From positions 1-52,506 of the forward strand of contig NZ_PGUY01000042.1 of NCBI RefSeq assembly GCF_002863585.1: a stretch of 52,506 nucleotides of DNA. The letters are read 5' to 3'. A program made the translations under genes and the position numbers. Source of the DNA: Peribacillus deserti. GTDB lineage: Bacteria > Bacillota > Bacilli > Bacillales > DSM-1321. The notes under the pieces are model-generated. The model was not told the DNA's origin, did no database searches, and saw only the letters and a program-made list of their open reading frames with translations. Of this stretch, positions 50,798 to 52,506 are shown one piece after another (the stretch's first letter is position 1; each line of letters starts with the position of its first letter).

Positions 50798-52132
50798 GTG
50801 GCTCAGCATGATTTTACAACTGGGAATATCTTTAAACAGCTGATTGTTTTTTCAACTCCGATTTTATTGGCGAACTTATTGCAGACCTCTTATCAATTTA
50901 TTGACAGCCTATGGGTTGGAAACCTGATCGGTTCAAATGCCCTGGGAGCCGTCGCCGTTTCAAGCACAGTCATCTTTACGATCCTTTCTTTTATAATCGG
51001 CATAAACAATGCTGCTCTCACGATATTGTCGCAAGCGAAAGGAAGGAACAATGAGGAAAGGCTGAAGAGGTATCTTAATGGCTTTGTAGTCATTTTATTC
51101 AGTTTAGCTTTATTACTGGGAATCTCAGGATACGTACTTGCTGAGTTTATATTAAACATGATGGGGACACCCCAAGACATCATTCCCCAGGCAGTAAAAT
51201 ATCTTCAGATCAATTTAGCGGGAATCGTCTTTTTATTTGGCTATAATTTTATCGGCACTATATTAAGAGCCATGGGAAATAGTAAGGCACCGCTAAGATT
51301 TGTCTTTATTGCGGTTATTTTAAATACAATCCTGGATCCTATATTTATTTCTGTCTTTGATTTAGGCATTGAAGGCGCTGCATTTGCAACGATCCTATCG
51401 CAGGGATTTTCCTTTTTTTACGGACTGTGGTATATCATCAAACAGAAAATTGTCCCGCTCTCTTTACCTAAAATTCCGAAAAGAGAGGAAACACTCACGA
51501 TCCTCAAGCTGGGAATTCCTTCCGGGCTTCAGATGAGTGTCATCTCTGCTGGGTTAATGGCAATCATGAGTGTGGTGAATTCTTATGGAAATTCAGTGGT
51601 GGCGGGGTTTGGAGCCGCCCAGAGACTGGACAGTATCCTCATGCTGCCTGCACATGCTCTGGGAACCGCCGTAAACAGCATGGCCGGCCAGAATATCGGC
51701 AGGGAAAAATGGGAACGCGTCCACAAAATATCGTTATATGCTGTCTTCTATAACCTAATGATCATGTTTGTTATAGCCTTGCTCGTCTTCCTATTTGCCT
51801 CATGGGGGATAAGTTTGTTTGTAGAGGATGAGAAGGCAGTTCATTTCGGTACACAATACTTGAAGATCATTGCGTTCTTTTATCCATTCCTTGGCATAAA
51901 CTTTATCTTAAATGGAGTGGTTCGGGCATCCGGAGCGATGATGGCTGTTCTTATGTTAAATATCATTTCGTTCTGGGTTTTGAGATTTCCGTTAACCTCA
52001 CTTGCATCCAGCCTATTTGGATCATCAGGCATTGGAATAGGCATGGGAGCCAGCTTTTTCATTAGCAGTTTCTTTGCCATTCTTTATTACCGCTATGGGA
52101 CGTGGAAAGAGAAAAAGATATTTAGTAAATGA
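50798..52132 (+). CDS. MATE-family multidrug efflux transporter
   Basis: 444 residues, the usual length, with about 12 membrane segments. The start is GTG 50798, after AAAGGAGGG. FKQLIVFSTPILLANLLQTSYQFIDSLWVGNLIGSNALGAVAVSS is the MATE N-terminal repeat, repeated in the second half (ILKLGIPSGLQMSVISAGLMAIMSVVNSYGNSVVAGFGAAQRLDSI). It exports cationic drugs or metabolites by Na+ or H+ antiport, and substrate cannot be inferred. Downstream of the Dph6-like gene with a 28-bp gap, so they may share a transcript. Confidence 0.92.
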   Translation: MAQHDFTTGNIFKQLIVFSTPILLANLLQTSYQFIDSLWVGNLIGSNALGAVAVSSTVIFTILSFIIGINNAALTILSQAKGRNNEERLKRYLNGFVVILFSLALLLGISGYVLAEFILNMMGTPQDIIPQAVKYLQINLAGIVFLFGYNFIGTILRAMGNSKAPLRFVFIAVILNTILDPIFISVFDLGIEGAAFATILSQGFSFFYGLWYIIKQKIVPLSLPKIPKREETLTILKLGIPSGLQMSVISAGLMAIMSVVNSYGNSVVAGFGAAQRLDSILMLPAHALGTAVNSMAGQNIGREKWERVHKISLYAVFYNLMIMFVIALLVFLFASWGISLFVEDEKAVHFGTQYLKIIAFFYPFLGINFILNGVVRASGAMMAVLMLNIISFWVLRFPLTSLASSLFGSSGIGIGMGASFFISSFFAILYYRYGTWKEKKIFSK

Positions 52133-52141
52133 GAAAGATAC

Positions 52142-52178
52142 AAAAAGACCAAATCCTGGGCAGGGATTTGGTCTTTTA
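52142..52178 (+). terminator. Terminator of the MATE gene
   Basis: AAAAAGACCAAATCC-TGGGCAG-GGATTTGGTCTTTT. Confidence 0.9.
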
Positions 52179-52182
52179 ATTT

Positions 52183-52506
52183 GGCTCTTTTCTAAAAGAT
52201 TGTTGTTTTTTAATAAGTTTTGTTACATCACCTTATTGTTAGATCAGGTTATGGAGCGTAAGGTGCGAGACTCCTGCGGGAATAGCGGGCATTGTCCGGC
52301 TCCAGCGCCTAGACCCTCGAGTCATAAGCCAATCGGTCCATGGAAAGGAAAACCGCTTTCCACGGCCCGCTTGTCTAATGCTTGGCTAACGCATAAGCGC
52401 GACTAAGCTTCTGTCTTCGCTAACGCTCGCCAATCAGCAAGTCTTCTTTATCGGGTCTGAACAAGGCGCTTCCGCTTTTCTATCAGGTGAGACCCCGCAG
52501 GCGAAG
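52183..52506 (-). repeat. Mosaic repeat family A, inverted copy cut by the window end (A4)
   Basis: Starting with GGCTCTTTTCTAAAAGATTG, its reverse complement matches copies A1-A3: the right end, then GGAGTCTCGCACC, GATTGGCTTATGACTCGAGG, GCGAAGACAGAAGCTTAGTC and CTTCGCCTGCGGGGTCTCACC. The other end is outside the window. Confidence 0.8.

Overview
This window looks like chromosomal DNA of an endospore-forming, low-GC Gram-positive bacterium of the family Bacillaceae. The evidence is direct: small acid-soluble spore proteins SspI, SspP, SspN and Tlp, strong GGAGG-type ribosome binding sites, many intrinsic terminators, and a gene order (sspP - aconitase - yneN - sspN - tlp - yneP - yneQ - yneR - plsY - yneT - parE - parC) that I recognise from Bacillus subtilis, with extra genes inserted. 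Several genes use GTG, TTG, and probably CTG or ATT starts.

Region 1 (1-4150) is a selenocysteine-utilisation locus. It holds selD on the minus strand, a tiny SelW/Rdx-type selenoprotein gene on the plus strand, and selA on the plus strand. Both selD and the SelW-like gene contain an in-frame TGA (selD codon 18, SelW-like codon 14), each followed at SECIS distance by a hairpin with G in the apical loop. Neither gene appears correctly if TGA is always read as stop. No selB and no tRNA-Sec gene were found here, so they must lie elsewhere. A formate/nitrite-family channel (7747-8535) might serve a selenium-dependent formate dehydrogenase outside the window, but that is inference.

Region 2 (4200-13750) is mixed accessory and housekeeping content: dihydrofolate reductase, a GNAT acetyltransferase, SspI, a formate channel, a peptidase-E-like protein, a FusB-type EF-G-binding protein and a methionine aminopeptidase. 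It also has two decayed genes (a frameshifted VOC gene and a sodium:solute symporter remnant) and several mosaic intergenic repeats with imperfect terminal inverted repeats.

Region 3 (13830-35430) is the conserved core: spore protein genes, aconitase with a CcpC-like operator, YneN, a CPBP protease in an apparently inserted segment, FbpB, SspN, Tlp, a double-AAA ATPase, YneP, YneQ, PadR, a nucleotidyltransferase, YneR, a Nudix hydrolase, CapA, PlsY, YneT, and topoisomerase IV (parE-parC) behind a LexA box. An 8-copy array of AAGCATA at 20-21 bp spacing lies at 13988-14137.

Region 4 (35460-46320) begins with a GalT-like DUF4931 protein, a 52-bp tandem array of terminator-like hairpins (8 copies, exact period) and a staygreen protein. 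A TetR regulator and a seven-gene yngJIH-HB-GFE operon follow. Together the seven enzymes can take isovaleryl-CoA (leucine breakdown) to acetoacetate and acetyl-CoA. The promoter region carries an 18-bp TetR-type palindrome and a catabolite-responsive element.

Region 5 (46440-52506) has a membrane-anchored protein with a His- then Cys/Ser/Gly-rich tail, cytochrome bd oxidase (cydA-cydB type), a Dph6-like ATP-pyrophosphatase, a MATE efflux pump and the start of another mosaic repeat running off the window.
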